DNA from: Formicarius rufipectus
Lineage: Eukaryota; Chordata; Aves; Passeriformes; Formicariidae
Assembly (NCBI GenBank): GCA_013399695.1
Contig: VXAU01004727.1
Coordinates: forward strand, 124,001 to 188,000
Reading direction: 5' to 3'
DNA length: 64,000 bases
Every line of letters begins with the position of its first letter. The stretch's first letter is position 1. The translations under genes and the position numbers were made by a program. Under the pieces are notes generated by a model that saw nothing but the letters and a program-made list of their open reading frames with translations, was not told the DNA's origin and ran no database searches. Below are positions 61,306 through 64,000 of this stretch, one piece after another.

Positions 61306-64000
61306 GAAGGGACCTGTGGAACAAACACTGGGAGAGACAACTGTTTATATCAAATGTGCCTTTGCTGTTTACCCTGAAAAAATGTCTGGAGTGAAGAGTT
61401 TTCTTCTGAGATACATTGTGGGAATTATCTCAGTTCTTCAGAAAGGAGATATTTGTTATTCCATAGGATGAGTCTAGAGCCTGCAAGATTTGCCAGTAAT
61501 TGCACAGCTGGGAATCACTGTCTGCTCACAGAATGAGTGACAACTGAATTTAATATCAATCTGAAACATTCTGCCAGACTTACACATAAAATGTGTGTCT
61601 GCAACATTAACGTTTTGTGTACAATCGTAACAACATGATAAAGTATAGGAAGTTTGTTCTTCAGAAACATGGTTTCTGCTGTTTAGTAATGTCTTTGTTA
61701 GTTTTGCTGTGCCTGAGGTTCCCACAGTCTTAGAAGAGAATTGGAGCAGAAGTACAGCCTACAGGAATGTTACACTTTGCTGAATTATATTCTTGCCGTA
61801 GATAATGTTTTCACAAAAGCGTGCAATTAGTTTGATTGAATACATTTTATGGGATTAGAATTTTTTGTTCATGTATTTTAAAAGACTTCACTTTTTCAAA
61901 TTCTTTGAGTTGTGAGTTTTCCTCAATTATTTTGGAAAGCCTTCTGATCTTGAATATCTTTGTAACTGTAATGTAGGAAATATTTATTGTTGCTGGTTAC
62001 CAAAATTATATTTATCTTCTCAGTGTTCAGCTTATATGTTCTTATCTTTTATGTTTGTTTGTTTGTTTTACATCTGGTACCTCAAGAACATTAAGCACAT
62101 GTAAAATTAAACTTTCTAGTCCCCCACTTGAGAAAAACATTACTTGAATAGCACATACACAGCAAATAAGCCTATCTTGAGCACTACTATTCTATTATCA
62201 AAAACCTTGGAACAGGAGGAGAGGTAAAAACATTGCTGTCAGGCACTGAGAGCTATTCTACAATTTTTAATCACAACCCTGAGTACATCCCAGGGCATTG
62301 TTGTTTTTTTTAACTGGTAAGGGTTTTGATTGTAATTTTTAATTAATATTTCAAATATTCTTTCACATTCCAAATATGGGGATCTGTCAGATACATTTCC
62401 CGTAGCTCAATAATTGGCTGCCCCTGCAGAGTTCCCGGGACTGCTTTGCTGAGTGCAGCCTCCCAGAGCAGAGCCCTGGGGGCAGCGGCCCCGCTGGGTT
62501 TCAGCAGGAGTTTCACCTCAGTTCAGTCTGCCATGCAAGGCCAGTGATACAGGATATTGCTACTTAAAGTGATCCATTTTCAGCTCTTAAGTTATCAGCT
62601 GTACTTTGATGTAGCAAAGAACTCAATGGCATATTAAGGAGAAACGTGTCCTTCTCATTTGGTTCTGCACGTGGGTTCTGAATTCTGATGCCGTGCAATT
62701 AAAGAGTAAATTGTGAAAATAACTGAAAAACGCCACTGATAAACCAGGGTAAATTGGATCCAGCCCAAGGTTTACAGATCTGTACCTGACCCAATTTATT
62801 TTATTATTAAGATTAGTACATTTGAGAAGAATGGTATTCATATTTTCGTGTCAACTTTTCCGGTACAGAATTTACACTTAAATGCCATAACAGTGTTTCC
62901 CTAAGCCTACTTACACTTTCTTTCTGTACATGATCAGTGCTATAATTTTCCTGTTTGGTTTTAGGCATAAATATTTGAAGACTATTTAAAAAATGGGAGA
63001 TTTCCCTAAATATATTTTCCGTTTGTAATGTAATTTGCTTAATCCAATTCTCTTCAGTAATCTTAAATCTTTCCGTTCCTTTAATATGACTTGATTGCAG
63101 TGAACTATGATTGTGGTAAGCATTATTCTTCTATATCTATTGCATTTCAAATTGGAAAATGAAGGATGGAGCTTACCCATAAGGGGGAGAGTGGAGGAGA
63201 AGTGCAGTGTCTGTAGAATCCTCAAAGGACACAGTGCTCATGGGGTGCTGTCTTTGAGGTGTCTCAGGGCATCCCAGCAGCAATAGTTTTAGGTTCGTTT
63301 TAGGTCAATGAATAGGCAGCAATTTTCTAAAAATATGGATACTTTTGGTATTAAAAAAAGGAATAGTTTCTTCATATAGATGGGAATGGTACAGTTTGTA
63401 TAAAATTATTTCGTATGGTTCTGAGTGGAAAAGGAGGACTGAGGATACAAGGACTCAGCTGTTAGGGAGCTCTAAGTCTCTCTTGCCTGATTTTTCAAGT
63501 CTTTGTGTTCTTGTTCATCACCTTCAATTTTCTGTACTTTAAAAGGCCTTTAATCCAAACCTTTGTTCATTTTTAGATGTTTAATTATTATTCTTTCCCC
63601 TTATTAAGTTTCATTTTCTCAAGACTCATCCTATGAGACAGAGCAATTAACAAAATAGTTTTAGAAGTAAACGAGAGGTCTTATTTCTCTGCACATCTCC
63701 TTTTTATCTTTCATCCTTTTCAAGACATACTTTTATGTTTCAGCAGCTGTACTTAATTTTAACTGATGTTCTGGATCTTGTATGTGAAAGGCATAGCCAG
63801 TGGGCTGTGTGAGTCATTGACATGCAGAGCTTGAAAGGCTGGACACAGATACCATTTGACATGGGTAAGAATAACTACAGGTGATTTCACATATTTCTCT
63901 GAAAAGTGTCTGAACTGGGGTTTTTTTGAAGAGTAAAGATATAAATCAGCTCTTTCTCTTCAGCGAGGCTATAAATGCTACTCATGTCAAGGTGATGCAG
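61306..64000. other. Unique AT-rich non-coding DNA to the window end
   Basis: No gene, RNA or transposon recognised. A (GTTT)n run lies at 62052-62069 and a short GC-richer patch at 62410-62520. Remaining frames are short and on both strands. Confidence 0.5.

Noticed and set aside
1..64000. CRISPR arrays, operons, prophage or other prokaryotic systems
   Set aside because: The CR1 tails and LTRs mark this as vertebrate DNA. The only regular arrays are the minisatellites in the LTR element, with no spacer structure and no neighbouring genes.

Overview
The window looks like non-coding nuclear DNA from a bird, most likely a passerine. The main evidence is several tails of CR1 LINEs (the dominant avian non-LTR retrotransposon), mostly lying on the minus strand and ending in the CR1 3' octamer (ATTCTRTG-like). 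A solo endogenous-retrovirus LTR has TGTGGTGGTTT...AAACTACCACA ends, and a second LTR-type element carries a GC-rich minisatellite. The DNA is AT-rich and CpG-poor, with short GC-richer patches and few transposons. No SINE, tRNA, rRNA, bacterial or organellar gene organisation is visible. The species assignment is inference; no marker gene is present.

I found no protein-coding gene, no convincing coding exon and no RNA gene that I can name. Open frames are short, scattered over both strands and usually lack an ATG. Two are longer than usual for such DNA: 236 codons at 37598-38308, and 176 codons from the first ATG at 8059-8589. Neither has a recognisable domain. The window is best read as a gene desert or the inside of a very large intron.

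Layout. 1-9168: unique sequence with GC-richer patches and a perfect hairpin at 9113-9142. 9169-9569: solo LTR flanked by a GTTAA duplication. 9570-24000: unique sequence with small CR1 tails at 12230 and 17361 and possibly 21144, plus motif-dense AT-rich blocks. 24000-28000: TA microsatellites, a CTAATTAG/octamer composite at 24777-24795, and a homeodomain-rich block ending in an inverted repeat at 27859-27884. 28000-42370: mostly unique, with (TTTG)n DNA and the 236-codon frame. 42372-43470: LTR-type element with two perfect 127-bp repeats and about 4.5 perfect 39-bp repeats. 46549-47110: CR1 tail running into a CpG-containing GC-rich patch. 47837-48620 and 55670-56849: two pairs of diverged direct repeats in otherwise unique DNA. 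53203-53662: the best-preserved CR1 tail. 57500-64000: unique AT-rich DNA with a GC-rich 59-bp imperfect repeat near 61190.

No genes act together here. The plausible biology is cis-regulatory (candidate conserved non-coding elements rich in TAATTA and octamer motifs) and transposon-derived. I did not find a new multi-gene system, and I do not think the sequence supports one.
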